Made by a program: the position numbers and the translations under genes. A DNA stretch of 64,000 bases, taken from contig NC_085137.1 of the NCBI RefSeq assembly GCF_035046485.1, positions 478,603,396 through 478,667,395 on the forward strand, given 5' to 3'. Origin of the DNA: Aedes albopictus. Lineage: Eukaryota > Arthropoda > Insecta > Diptera > Culicidae. Below, piece by piece: positions 34,021-44,399 of the stretch. Every line of letters begins with the position of its first letter. The first letter of the stretch is position 1. The notes below the pieces were generated by a model that saw only the letters and a program-made list of their open reading frames with translations, did not search any database and had not been told where the DNA came from.

Positions 34021-35361
34021 AACGCGTTATGGTTATGCTCCAAGACCGTCGGGAGGAAATGGGGCTTGAAACCAAAAATGATTATGTGGATTTACACATC
34101 TATAATACGACCAAAACTGACCTACGCTTCGTTAGTGTGGTGGCCAAAAACTAAGGAGGCTACTACAGGAGCGAAGCTAGCTAAGCTTCAAAGACTTGCG
34201 TGTGTTGCTATAACAGGAGCGATGCGCAGCACTCCATCCAAAGCATTAGATGCTATTCTTAATCTGCTGCCGTTACACGAATATGTGCAATTAGAAGCAG
34301 AAAGAAGTGCTCTAAGAATTAAAAGATTTAATAATGTCCTGTCAGGTGACCTTGTTGGTCACTTGAGCATTTTGGATTACTTTAAAAGAGGGCCAGTAAT
34401 GAGTATGAACGGAGACTGGATGAGACCCGAAGACAACTACGACTATCCCTACAAGGTCCGCGCAACGTCGCGTACAAGTTGGGAAGCCGGAGGCCCAAAG
34501 GTTCGTCAAGGCTCGATAATATTCTTTACAGATGGCTCAAAAATTGGAACAAATACAGGTGCAGGGATCTCTGGGCCTGGAGTAAACACTTCAATAGCAA
34601 TGGGACACTGGCCAACAGTGTTTCAAGCAGAGATCTTTGCAATACTTGAATGTGTGAATGTTTGCCTGAAAAGGAAATACAGATATGCAAATATATGTAT
34701 TTTTTCTGACAGTCAAGCTGCTCTAAATGCATTAGGCGCATATAAATGTACCTCAAAAATCGTCTGGGAATGTATTCTCTCTTTGCGACAGCTGTGTCAA
34801 TCAAATTCGGTAAACTTGTACTGGGTTCCAGGACACTGTGGCATTGAAGGGAATGAAAAGGCAGATGATCTTGCAAAACGGGGTTCTAATTCACAGTTTA
34901 TTGGCCCGGAACCATTCTGTGGTATACCTAACTGTGCAATAAAAATGGAACTTAAATGCTGGGAAGAACAAAAGGTGATGACCAACTGGATGGCTGTCAA
35001 AAAGTGTACCCAATCAAAAAGATTTATAAACCCAAATGCAAATAAAACTAAAAAGCTTTTAGAGCTCAACAAGAGAGCTCTATGTACATACACTGGCCTA
35101 GTAACTGGGCACTGTCCGAGCAGATATCATTTGAAAAACATTGGCCAAGTACAGAATGATATCTGTCGCTTTTGTAATATCGAAAGTGAGACCTCGGAAC
35201 ATCTACTGTGCAGCTGTGATGCGTTATACAGGCGCAGAATGAAGTTTCTCGGTAGCGGCTGCTTACAGCCCAGTGAGATCTGGTCTGCTGATCCTGGAAA
35301 AGTGATTGGTTTCATAAACCATATCATACCTGATTGGAAACATATCAATGCAAGTAGCTGA
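34021..35361 (+). pseudogene. C-terminal half of the LINE ORF2: RT thumb, RNase H and CCHC end
   Basis: The open frame begins immediately after the TTAA-flanked insertion, so it has no start of its own; an upstream TTG at 34012 is within the insertion. It reads LNALWLCSKTVGRKWGLKPK (RT thumb), then RNase H: FFTDGSKIGTNTGAG (first catalytic Asp), QAEIFAILECVNVC (Glu), FSDSQAALNALG (Asp) and VPGHCGIEGNEKADDLAK (final Asp). A C-terminal zinc-knuckle-like pattern CRFCNIESETSEHLLC follows. RNase H residues are all retained, and the frame is open to the stop at 35361. RNase H is present in the LOA and I groups and absent from most Jockey elements. Confidence 0.8.
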
Positions 35362-35480
35362 TCATCTTAATAATGGTGATCGGTTGGCGTGACATGTAGA
35401 GTAAACAGGGATATACTACAAAGTTCTATTTATTGGACGCAGTAGTTATAACTCCCCAACAAAAAAAAAAATGATTGATG

Positions 35481-36213
35481 TCACGCTTTAAAGTCAATCT
35501 ATTTTTCTAGTGTGACTGTTATGTGGTCACATTGGTCAATGAGACAAAATGACTTGGTATTTTTTTCATAAATCCTAGAACATACTTGATTTTTTTATTC
35601 AGTTGGTCGAAAGCACTTATGATTTGATGATGATCCCCAATATTAACTCAATACCAGCAAAATATGCAAATGTTACAAATATGCAGTTATGGGCAGTGCA
35701 GCAGTTTTGCAAAAATAGTTCTCGTCTTTTTGATCAGTGAACTTAGGGGAACCTGGGGTAATACACACCCCCGTGGCAAAACACCCTTAATCATAAATCA
35801 TAATATAAATAAACTGCCCCCATTCGCACAAAAGTCTCATGTGAATAGAAAATCCAGTAAACATGGGACTGTTATGCGAATAGGGGTAGTGTTGCGGTAG
35901 ATACGTTGGGAGTTCTTCCAGCAGTGATCAAAACACAGAATTTAGTATGATCAGCTTAAAGCTATAAATGTTTTATTGTTAGGATAGGTTTTATATCGAA
36001 TTCATTAAGTTACTTACAATTCTGTCTCCGTACTATGTTCTGATCTACACACAACTTAATGTTAAGATTATTCCGTAGTAGCCTGTAAGTAGCTTGTAAG
36101 TTTAATCTAGATTAAGAAATGCATTTAATATTCACCTTTTTACTATAGTTTATAAGAAAACCAAAAACATTAGCAGGCTCAAAACAACAAATCTGAATCG
36201 ACTGTTTACTATG
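35481..36213. other. Intron 4, G-rich MITE-like end and unassigned sequence
   Basis: TTAGGGGAACCTGGGGTAAT near 35745 resembles the TAGGGG-type termini at 7154 and 55091, and GGGGTAGTGTTGCGGTAG near 35883 may be internal. No partner end is found. The rest shows no structure. Confidence 0.3.
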
Positions 36214-36231
36214 AAACTCGGCTACTCATTC

Positions 36232-37043
36232 CCTGTTGTGCATTTGGACGAGTCGGACGTGTGCTCCGTATCTCACCACGCGATAGACCTCGTAGAAGTA
36301 GAGTTTTTTCCCCCGCAATTGCGGAAGGTTTTTTATATCGTGCGTTCTCCTGCTTGTGCGAAGTGTAGTGTCGCAAGGTGGTATCCAGCGCAACGCGGAA
36401 GCGAGGTGCTTGCATCATCGTACATCAAGGTCAACGAATAATCGCATCCAAAAGTCATCATTATCGCCATCATCAGCCCCTCCGTCAACAAAGAGGACGG
36501 CGGCGACGGGTGCGAAGGCAGACGCGACGGACAGCTTTACCATCTGCCTGCCTGTGATAAATATCTACCTGCTCCGGTCAGATAAGTATCACTCTTTCGA
36601 TACACTCTTTTGTCCGCCCAATTTGTTTTAATCGCTTTTGTCTATTGTATCCCCAGTCCACATTCGACCACGTGCTTTTTTTTGACATCCATAACAGTGG
36701 TTCCCAAACTACTGTATACGGGTAAGGGTGTACAAACTGTAAATAACAGAACATTTTTTTTTGTTTTTTTTTATTAGCTATTTTTTCTTTTTTTTCAATA
36801 CCGTTTTTTTTGCATCCTACAGGGTGCGCTAAAATAAACATAAGAATTGAATTCGTATATTATTAATACAAGTTTTTTTTTTTTTTTTTTGCTTTATTTT
36901 TTATTTTCTATATATTATTAATATTGTTTGGTTTACAAACCAAACAGTTGTCGTCCTAAGGAAGAAAGTGCACTGTAAATACTTTAAGGTTTTTCTCTTC
37001 CCCTTTTGCACTTTTGAGTTATTTTCCATAAATTTGTTTCCAC
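36232..37043 (+). promoter_or_regulatory. 5' UTR / internal promoter region of the intact LINE
   Basis: About 810 bp precede the ORF1 ATG. LINEs of this kind carry an internal promoter near the 5' end. The wording GACGAGTCGGACGTG, TTTTTTATATCGTGCG and GTAGTGTCGCAAGGTGG recurs in the same order at 60255-60450, so two members keep this region. T-rich tracts lie at 36735-36800 and 36872-36905. A promoter role is inferred from the family. Confidence 0.55.
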
Positions 37044-38411
37044 ATGGACGATTCGATTGGAGGCGAAACGCCTCCCAATGATATCATTGCTCGTACGCGG
37101 TTTTATCAGCCATCTTCGCCTGGACCTTGGGTTGTCTATTTCCGGCGCAAATGCAAACCATTGAATATGCTTTCGATTTCTCGAGAGCTGACGCGTAAGT
37201 ATCCTGGGACCGTTATTCACCAAGTGAAAGCATCCAAGCTGCGTGTTACCGCACCTAGCTACAAAGCAGCAAATGAAATTGCTCAACACGAAGCGTTTAC
37301 TGTTGAATACGCGGTCTATGTGCCAGCACGAGAAGTGGAGGTGGAGGGGAAGATCCTCGACGAAATGCTGACATGTGAGGACATCAAGACCGGCTTTGGT
37401 CGATTCAAAAATAGGTCAATTCCTGATGTGGCTATCCTAGACTGTAAACGCTTATCTAAGGTTTCCATGGAAGGAAATAAAAAGGTGTACTCGCCTTCAG
37501 CGTTTTTTCGAGTGACTTTTCCAGGTTCCGTCCTCCCGGAATTTGTTGTAATTGATGGTGGTTTTTACCCAGTGCATCTTTTTAGGCCGAAGGTTTTTAA
37601 TTGTACCAAATGCAAGCAGTTTGGTCACAGTGATAGCTTTTGCGACAACAAGCCCCGTTGTGGCAAATGCAACCAAGCTCACTTGGAGGACTCTTGCACA
37701 CAGGAAGCGGAAAAATGTAGCTACTGTGGCGGAGATCCACACGACTTGCAAGTTTGCCCGGCTTACAAAAGACGCATTCGAAATGAGAGTCGCTCTATCA
37801 TAAAGCGCTCCAAACAGACATATGCGGAGATGGTGAAATCTTTTAAAACACCAGATTCCGTGTCTGAATCAGCTGTCCCAGTTGAAAATCCCTATCAGGA
37901 GTTGTCTTCCGATGATCAGGACGATGGCGAAACTGATGAGGGTGGATCTCTTTCGGAGGTACACGCACCTGGAAAAAGGAAGTCATCATCTTCCCCAGGA
38001 TTGCGCCGAAAGGTCTTTTTAAAGTCTTCCCTCAAAAGTTTGCCTAATGATAAAGGAGACGGGGTAAACTTAAAAACTCCGAAGAATCAGGTTCCTCTAG
38101 CTTCAGCTCCATGTTGTAGCAAGAACCTGTCACCCCCGTCTCCGCCTGTTAAATACACTTCAAAGAGAAATAATCGACAAGGTAGCAAGAAAAAAGCTAC
38201 CAAAGTTCCTCGCAGTTCAAGCAAGCCTCCTAGACCCAAGCGAGGACTGTTTACTTTTAGGGTTCTCGTGGATCGCTTATATAATGCCCTCAGCCTTCCA
38301 GAAACATTAAGAGGCATTATTGATATGTTTATACCTACAGTAGAAGAATATTTTCGGAATCTGACACAATCATGGCCCCTCCTTGCTGCGATCATATCTT
38401 TCGATGGATAA
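37044..38411 (+). CDS. LINE ORF1, CCHC zinc-knuckle RNA-binding (gag-like) protein, 455 aa
   Basis: ATG at 37044 (CACATGG context) and stop TAA at 38409-38411. Residues about 27-185 (PGPWVVYFRRKCKPLNMLSI onward) resemble the structured N-terminal part of I/Jockey-type gag proteins. Three zinc knuckles follow: CTKCKQFGHSDSFC at 187-200, CGKCNQAHLEDSC at 206-218 and CSYCGGDPHDLQVC at 225-238, with C-X2-C-X3/4-H-X4-C spacing. The C-terminal half is basic and Ser-rich (KRKSSSSPGLRRK). The protein is expected to bind LINE RNA and form the ribonucleoprotein. The stop overlaps the ORF2 start by 8 bp. No disruption is seen. Confidence 0.9.
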   Translation: MDDSIGGETPPNDIIARTRFYQPSSPGPWVVYFRRKCKPLNMLSISRELTRKYPGTVIHQVKASKLRVTAPSYKAANEIAQHEAFTVEYAVYVPAREVEVEGKILDEMLTCEDIKTGFGRFKNRSIPDVAILDCKRLSKVSMEGNKKVYSPSAFFRVTFPGSVLPEFVVIDGGFYPVHLFRPKVFNCTKCKQFGHSDSFCDNKPRCGKCNQAHLEDSCTQEAEKCSYCGGDPHDLQVCPAYKRRIRNESRSIIKRSKQTYAEMVKSFKTPDSVSESAVPVENPYQELSSDDQDDGETDEGGSLSEVHAPGKRKSSSSPGLRRKVFLKSSLKSLPNDKGDGVNLKTPKNQVPLASAPCCSKNLSPPSPPVKYTSKRNNRQGSKKKATKVPRSSSKPPRPKRGLFTFRVLVDRLYNALSLPETLRGIIDMFIPTVEEYFRNLTQSWPLLAAIISFDG

Positions 38412-41400
38412 TTCATCAAGTGAGGTACAAGATATGATCACTGTGCTACAGTGGAACTGTCATAGTCTAAAACCTAAATTAGACCTGTTTAAGTTTTTGA
38501 TTCACAACTCTGATTGTGATATATTTGCCCTTTGTGAAACATGGCTTTCTTCTGAAGATGAACTCAACTTCCACGATTTTAACATTATACGCCAGGATAG
38601 AGATGACCATTATGGGGGAGTTCTTTTGGGGATCAAAAAGACTTACTCATTTTATAGAATTCCAATCGCGACTCATCCTGGCGTAGAAATCGTCGCTTGC
38701 CAAATAAACGTAAAGGGTAAAGAACTTTGCGTAGCTTCCGTTTACATTCCTCCAAGAATTTCAATTAACCGCCGTCATCTTTGGAATGCGGTTTCTGCAC
38801 TATCACATCCAGTTTTAATTCTGGGTGATATGAACGCGCATGGTACAGGGTGGGGCGAACCATATGACGATAATAGAGCGGCCATTTTCTATGATTTGTG
38901 CGACGATTTCAATTTGAACATTTTAAATACAGGTGAAGTGACACGTATTGCATCTGACGGCAAAGAAAGTCGTCTCGACCTATCACTGGGGTCAAGCTCA
39001 CTATCATTCGATTGCTTGTGGAAGGTAATCGAGGATCCTCATGGTAGTGATCACTTACCCATTATAACCACCATAAAGCATAATAGTGAAAGGTCAGACC
39101 ATCCAATTCAGGTTCCTTTTGACCTCACAAGGAATATCGATTGGCAAAAGTATGCAGAAGCGGTATCTTTTGGCATCGAATCATTCAATCCCCTCCCACC
39201 TTTGGATGAGTATCGATTCCTGTCTGAACTGATATATAAGAGTGCATTAGAATCACAAAAACGACGTGTTCCAAGTGCAACCTTCAAAAGAAGACCAGCC
39301 ACACTAGGCTGGGATGATGATTGCACCCAGTTGTATCTTAAAAAATCTGATGCTTTCAAAACTTTTCGTAGGCACGGTACCTCAGATCTTTATCAAGAGT
39401 ACGCAAAGCTCGAAAGACAGCTGAGAAACCTGCTGAAAGCGAAGAAGCGTAGTTATTGGCGACACTTCATTGAGGGTCTCTCAAGAGAAACTTCAATGAC
39501 AACGCTTTGGAGAGTGGCTCGCAACATGCGAAACCGCTCTCCTTCTAATGAGAGTGACGAATACTCCAACCGTTGGATATTTAGCTTCGCGAAAAAGGTC
39601 TGCCCAGACTCAGTCCCAGCACAACCGATTTCTTGGGAAACATCCTCAGGAGACGGTCCTCTGGACAGACCCTTCACTATGCTGGAATTTTCTATGGCTC
39701 TTCTTTCATCAAACAATTCCGCTCCGGGACGCGATATGATCAAGTTCAATCTTCTAAAGAATCTCCCAGATATCGCGAAAAGACGATTACTGGACCTGTT
39801 CAACTCATTCATGGAGAACAACATCGTTCCGCATGAATGGAGACAGGTCAAAGTAATAGCTATTCAAAAGCCTGGTAAACCAGCGTCTGATCATAATTCA
39901 TACCGCCCAATTGCTATGTTATCATGTTTAAGGAAATTGTTGGAAAAAATGATCCTATCACGACTCGATCATTGGGTCGAATCGAATAACTTGCTTTCAA
40001 ATACACAGTTCGGGTTTCGCAAGGGCAAAGGAACAAACGATTGTCTAGCGTTGCTTTCAACAGATATTCAACTGGCCTTTGCGGAAAAGGAGCAACTGGC
40101 TTCAGTTTTCTTGGATATTAAGGGCGCCTTTGATTCAGTTTCCATAGGAATATTGTCAGAAAAACTGCACAATAGTGGACTTCCAGGAATTTTAAATAAT
40201 TTCTTGTATAATTTGTTGTCAGAAAAACATATGAGCTTCAATCTCGGACAACTGACAACTTCCAGAATAAGTTACATGGGCCTACCCCAAGGCTCATGTT
40301 TAAGTCCCTTGCTTTATAATTTTTACGTGAAAGACATTGATAGTTGCTTGGAAGGACAATGCACGCTAAGACAACTTGCAGATGATGCTGTGGTTTCTCT
40401 AAAAGGCCCACATGCAGAAATGTTGCAAAGACCATTGCAAAATTCTCTAAATAATCTGTCAATCTGGGCAAGAGATTTAGGGATCGAGTTTGCTCCGCAA
40501 AAAACTCAATTGGTTGTGTTTTCTAGAAAGCGGAACCCAGCCCAACTGAAACTCAATCTTTTGGGAATAGAAATCGACCAGTCTTTGACTTCGAAATACC
40601 TTGGGGTCTGGTTTGATTCAAAAGGCACTTGGGGTACCCAAATCAAGTATTTGGTGCAAAAATGTCAACAAAGGATCAATTTTCTACGCACAATTACCGG
40701 AACATGGTGGGGTGCTCACCCGGAAGACCTCATAAAACTTTACAAAACGACTATTCTCTCTGTTATTGAGTATGGCTCTTTCTGCTTCCACTCAGCAGCA
40801 AACTGCCACCTAATAAAGTTGGAACGAATTCAATACCGTTGTTTGCGTATTGCTCTCGGCTGTATGCACTCAACGCATAATGCGAGCCTTGAGGTCCTGG
40901 CAGGGGTGAAACCTCTCCAGAACCGATTCTGGGAGCTCTCGCTAAGGTTACTTATCAAGTGTGGAGTGAGCAACACACTTGTCATTGAAAATTTCGAAGA
41001 AATGCTCAGTCTGAACACTCAATCAAAATTCATGAGAATCTATCTGTTCTACATGTCATCTGATATAAGCCTACCAAGTTATAATCCTCCCCGTGTACAC
41101 TTCACTAATGACAGTTCCTCTGTTAAATACGATCTGTCCATGAAACAAGCTATTCATGGAATACCAGATCAACTTCGATGTATATCTATTCCTCGCATTT
41201 TTAACGAAAAGTACCAAAATGTCAATTCCTGTAAGAGATTCTTCACTGATGGGTCTCGCATAAATGGATCCACTGGTTTCGGTGTTTTCAATGAAAATTT
41301 CACCGCCTTCCGCAAACTTCAGGAACCTTGTTCGGTTTATGTTGCTGAGCTGGCAGCAATCAACTTCGCTTTGGGGATGATTTCCAACATGCCCGTAGAC

Positions 41401-42090
41401 CATTTCTTCATCTTCTCGGATAGCCTTAGTTCGATTGAGGCACTCCGGTCGATGAAACCTGTAAAACATTCATCTTACTTTCTTACAAAAATAAGGGAGC
41501 AGATGGGTGCACTGGTCGAAAGATCATACAAGATTACCTTTGTATGGGTCCCCTCACATTGCTCAATTTATGGCAATGAGAAGGCGGACTCTCTCGCAAA
41601 GGTGGGCGCACAGGAAGGTGAGATCTATGATAGAAGAATTTCACATGATGAATTTTTCCATTTTGTTCGCCAGAGTTCTCTTCAAAGTTGGCAAAATGAT
41701 TGGCGAGATGGCCAGCTGGGACGGTGGTTACATTCCATTATTCCTAATGTTTCTTTGCGAGTGTGGTGGTATGGTCTGGATGTAAGTCGCAATTTCATTC
41801 GCGTGATGTCAAGACTTATGTCCAACCATTACTCGCTAGACGCGCATTTACACAGGATTAACCTCGCGTTGAGCAATGTTTGTACTAAGTGCGGTTCCGG
41901 TTATGATGACATCGACCACGTAGTTTGGCAATGCCCGGATAATGACGCCTCCAGAGCGCTACTTTTGGATACCCTTGAGGCCCGAGGTAGACAACCCTTT
42001 GTTCTTGTGAGAGATGTGTTGGGGACCCGCGATGTCACATACATGGGATGTATTTTCGACTTTCTTCGCTCTGCTGGTATAAAAGTTTAA
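38404..42090 (+). CDS. LINE ORF2, endonuclease / reverse transcriptase / RNase H, 1228 aa
   Basis: The first in-frame ATG is at 38404, inside ATGGATAA where ORF1 ends; a TTG at 38383 extends the open frame but is not needed. Endonuclease: LQWNCHS (N18), LCETW (E45), GDMNAHG (141-147, D142 and N144) and SDHLP (215-219, D216 and H217). RT: NSYRPIAMLSCLRKLLE from 498, FLDIKGAFDSV (D571), YMGLPQGSCLSPLLYNFYV from 624 and LADD (D660, D661). RNase H: FFTDGSRINGSTGFG (D949), FSDSLSSIEAL (D1006) and VWVPSHCSIYGNEKADSLAK. A CTKCGSGYDDIDHVVWQC zinc-like motif sits near the C-terminus. Every catalytic residue is present, so the enzyme may be active. ADD follows L where FADD or YADD is common. No frameshift. 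Confidence 0.93.
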   Translation: MDNSSSEVQDMITVLQWNCHSLKPKLDLFKFLIHNSDCDIFALCETWLSSEDELNFHDFNIIRQDRDDHYGGVLLGIKKTYSFYRIPIATHPGVEIVACQINVKGKELCVASVYIPPRISINRRHLWNAVSALSHPVLILGDMNAHGTGWGEPYDDNRAAIFYDLCDDFNLNILNTGEVTRIASDGKESRLDLSLGSSSLSFDCLWKVIEDPHGSDHLPIITTIKHNSERSDHPIQVPFDLTRNIDWQKYAEAVSFGIESFNPLPPLDEYRFLSELIYKSALESQKRRVPSATFKRRPATLGWDDDCTQLYLKKSDAFKTFRRHGTSDLYQEYAKLERQLRNLLKAKKRSYWRHFIEGLSRETSMTTLWRVARNMRNRSPSNESDEYSNRWIFSFAKKVCPDSVPAQPISWETSSGDGPLDRPFTMLEFSMALLSSNNSAPGRDMIKFNLLKNLPDIAKRRLLDLFNSFMENNIVPHEWRQVKVIAIQKPGKPASDHNSYRPIAMLSCLRKLLEKMILSRLDHWVESNNLLSNTQFGFRKGKGTNDCLALLSTDIQLAFAEKEQLASVFLDIKGAFDSVSIGILSEKLHNSGLPGILNNFLYNLLSEKHMSFNLGQLTTSRISYMGLPQGSCLSPLLYNFYVKDIDSCLEGQCTLRQLADDAVVSLKGPHAEMLQRPLQNSLNNLSIWARDLGIEFAPQKTQLVVFSRKRNPAQLKLNLLGIEIDQSLTSKYLGVWFDSKGTWGTQIKYLVQKCQQRINFLRTITGTWWGAHPEDLIKLYKTTILSVIEYGSFCFHSAANCHLIKLERIQYRCLRIALGCMHSTHNASLEVLAGVKPLQNRFWELSLRLLIKCGVSNTLVIENFEEMLSLNTQSKFMRIYLFYMSSDISLPSYNPPRVHFTNDSSSVKYDLSMKQAIHGIPDQLRCISIPRIFNEKYQNVNSCKRFFTDGSRINGSTGFGVFNENFTAFRKLQEPCSVYVAELAAINFALGMISNMPVDHFFIFSDSLSSIEALRSMKPVKHSSYFLTKIREQMGALVERSYKITFVWVPSHCSIYGNEKADSLAKVGAQEGEIYDRRISHDEFFHFVRQSSLQSWQNDWRDGQLGRWLHSIIPNVSLRVWWYGLDVSRNFIRVMSRLMSNHYSLDAHLHRINLALSNVCTKCGSGYDDIDHVVWQCPDNDASRALLLDTLEARGRQPFVLVRDVLGTRDVTYMGCIFDFLRSAGIKV

Positions 42091-42503
42091 TTTGCTTGTG
42101 TTTTCTTCTCCAGTTTTTTTTTTCTCTGTTTTGTCCTCTTTGTGTTACCAAGCTGCTCCTGGCCATCCGGAAAACCAAGTCCCACAACAAGTTGGTACCA
42201 ACACCACAAGGCACCGAATACGCTAGCAAGATGCGATTCACCCCCGGATGAGCAGCAGTGAAACCTTTGGCCCAATCCTTACCCTGTCCATCCCTCAAAA
42301 TGTGACCTTCTAACCTCGAGCTGCCACGAGTACCCTGGCTTCCACCCATTACTAACAGATATCATTAAAAAGTTATTACTCTGTATAATGTATACTATTA
42401 AGTACAAAGCAAGATCCTCGGCTCCGTAAAGCGTTATACGCGATTGAGCCCCAAATAAACGAACTAGATAAAAAAAAAAAAAAAAAAACTCGGCTACTCA
42501 TTC

Positions 42504-42650
42504 TCTTTTGCCTGTCTTCGGCGTTGACGTTTAATTGTTATTACGCAAGCCGAATGAGATGGGCAGTGGTACGCTGTGATAAATAGTGATGCTCAATTCA
42601 TCAGGCTGTTTCGGCGAACAGGTAGTGAAGTTTCCTTCAGATACAAGCAG
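42504..42650. other. Intron 4, flank of the intact LINE
   Basis: Continuation of the pre-insertion locus. Nothing further recognised. Confidence 0.3.
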
Positions 42651-42654
42651 ACTA

Positions 42655-42890
42655 GTCTTATAATGGAGCCTCGTAGCCGTACGGTTGAGGTTCGTCAAGC
42701 ACCATGGTTAGGGTTCCTTCTAATCGCACCATGCTATGGGACGAGGGTTCGATTCCCGCTCCGGGCGATGAAACTTTTCGTGAGTTTCTTCTCCATATCT
42801 ACTGGTGCATGCTCTGTGTGTCCCTTGTCTAGTGTTAAGTTTCATTAGTCTGTACAGCCTCTGGCTGGTGTCCGCGTCTTTTTTTTTTTA
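42655..42890 (+). mobile_element. tRNA-derived SINE-like sequence
   Basis: GGTTAGGGTTCCTTCTAATC and GACGAGGGTTCGATTCCCGC form a tRNA-like head with box B GGTTCGATTCC. A body of about 110 bp with GTGCATGCTCTGTGTGTCCC and a T9 run near 42881 follows. Target-site duplication not identified. It does not fold as a full tRNA. Confidence 0.55.
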
Positions 42891-44288
42891 ATAACACTAG
42901 TTTACTGCATTTGAACTCGGTAAGCTGATGATCATTTTTAGTGTAGAATCATGCCCTGAGTTCGAAAACGTGAAGGAAAAAAATTACAGTAGAGCGGAAA
43001 TTTTTTCGACTCTCCATACAAGGCTGTCGATTTGAAATCGATTTTTGTTCTATTTTTAAGCAAAGTTGCTCCCTTCATACATCTCTGTTTCCGTAACCGA
43101 TGCTCCGATTGAGCTGAAATTTTTACTGTAACTGGTCAACATCTAATGTTTCAAAGGCACGTTATCCTCCATTTGGGACATTTGTGCCATCAGAATTAAT
43201 TTAGGAAATGATGCTCAAATTTAAGGAGATTGGCCACTATAATCACCGATATCTCAAACCCCACTAATTTGATGCAAAAATAATGTTCAGATGATCGAAA
43301 CATATTATATTCAGCTTTCTATTTATGCAAAAAGATTGAAAATTCGTTAACATAAACACATAATATTTGAATTTTAGTAAATTCCATATTTTTAAAAACT
43401 GTAAAGCTCGATTTCAGGAACAACCCAAAACTGTTCTATCTAAAAAATTTGAAGAACGGTCTTGATATAAGAACATAATTATGCATCAAAAATTTTGGTC
43501 GTTGATAGAAGTTCATGACTTCGTTTTTTTTTTGTAAACTCGTGTAATTGGGCCAGTTAAGTCCAAGATTAACTAGAATAGTCGAAGGAAAAGCGTGGAA
43601 AACTATGTTTTTTTTTTACATTTTAAATACTTGCCAAGCACACGGAATTTAAGCGATTCAGCGCTGGTTATATTGATCCAGCCTATTGACCAGTCTTGTG
43701 CCTTATCACCATCATAACACAAAAAAGCCGCAACATCAACATTGCCCTTCTTCCTTCATCAACGCTACAGCCGACCGTCTCTATGTTGCTAACGAACACA
43801 TTCGAGACGAACGCATTGATACGGTGGCTGCCGCCGCCACACTCTTTCTCTGCAAATCTCCTGAGCAGCCGAACGCTTGTTAACAGTCGTTCCGACGCAG
43901 AGCTATGTCACTCACTGCTGGGTGACTCTCATCTGAAAGGGCTAGGATGAAGGTCAATTTGTTAAGTAGTATTGCATGGCGCAGCAAACACAAACATAGC
44001 ACGCCCTATGAATTGGCTTCTTTAGCGGTGTTGAGATAATTCCATATTCAGAATCTGCATGCAAAACTGAGCCGAAATCCAAATTTTCATGAATTTTGGT
44101 GCCCGGGAACCTATTTAAAAATCAGTTTGAAGTTTGTATGGGAGCGATTTGTCGAATCACCCCTCGTCGCATTTTGTACTGGGCGGAGCTGTCAAGCAGT
44201 TGGCCAGCTGTCAAAAGGTGATTTTGAAAAATCTCTTCGAAATCGATTTTAGGTACCAAAATGAAGTTCTAAAAATCTGAAAAAAATC
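42891..44288. other. Intron 4, unassigned
   Basis: AT-rich sequence without TIRs or coding resemblance. Short T-runs occur at 43525 and 43610. Confidence 0.35.
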
Positions 44289-44399
44289 ATGGTGGTTCAG
44301 AAAAAGGTATTTGTTGGGTACACAACTTTTCTGGAGGTAGGTTCGTTGCACTTACCTGGATTAGCAGCACCAACGACTTACCCAGAGCCACCGCCTGCA

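Larger units (their letters stand above)
31374..35470 (+). mobile_element. 5'-truncated LINE (LOA-like, with RNase H), split by an insertion
   Basis: A perfect 10-bp target-site duplication ATGATTGATG lies at 31364-31373 and 35471-35480, and an A10 tail at 35461-35470. The 5' end is cut inside the RT domain. Reading frames show FLDIEGAFDN (RT aspartate), KGCPQGGVLSPLLWSLVADD and GFADDIVILVRG (FADD box). After a frameshift near 31900 come KYLGVILDAKLNWNAH, then beyond the insertion the C-terminal region. The 3' UTR word TTATTGGACGCAGTAG recurs near 14168, hinting at another short copy end. Clade assignment to LOA rests on the RT plus RNase H wording and is tentative. Confidence 0.85.
36232..42488 (+). 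mobile_element. Complete I-clade-like LINE with both ORFs, poly(A) and target-site duplication
   Basis: An 18-bp duplication AAACTCGGCTACTCATTC flanks the element at 36214-36231 and 42486-42503; the first As merge with the tail. The layout is a 5' UTR of about 810 bp, ORF1 37044-38411, ORF2 38404-42090, a 3' UTR with AATAAA near 42454, and A19 at 42470-42488. ORF1 is a CCHC gag-like protein. ORF2 carries endonuclease, RT and RNase H. Both frames are free of stops, so the copy is structurally intact. It is in the same orientation as the host gene. RNase H plus a separate CCHC ORF1 fits the I group; LOA or another RNase H-bearing group is the alternative. Confidence 0.9.

Noticed and set aside
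36209..36441. Small frames at the 5' end of the intact LINE
   Set aside because: They lie in the 5' UTR, begin in the target-site duplication and have no family resemblance.
38383..38403. TTG as ORF2 start of the LINE
   Set aside because: A normal ATG follows at 38404 in the same frame and coincides with the ORF1 stop; TTG would be unusual in an insect.
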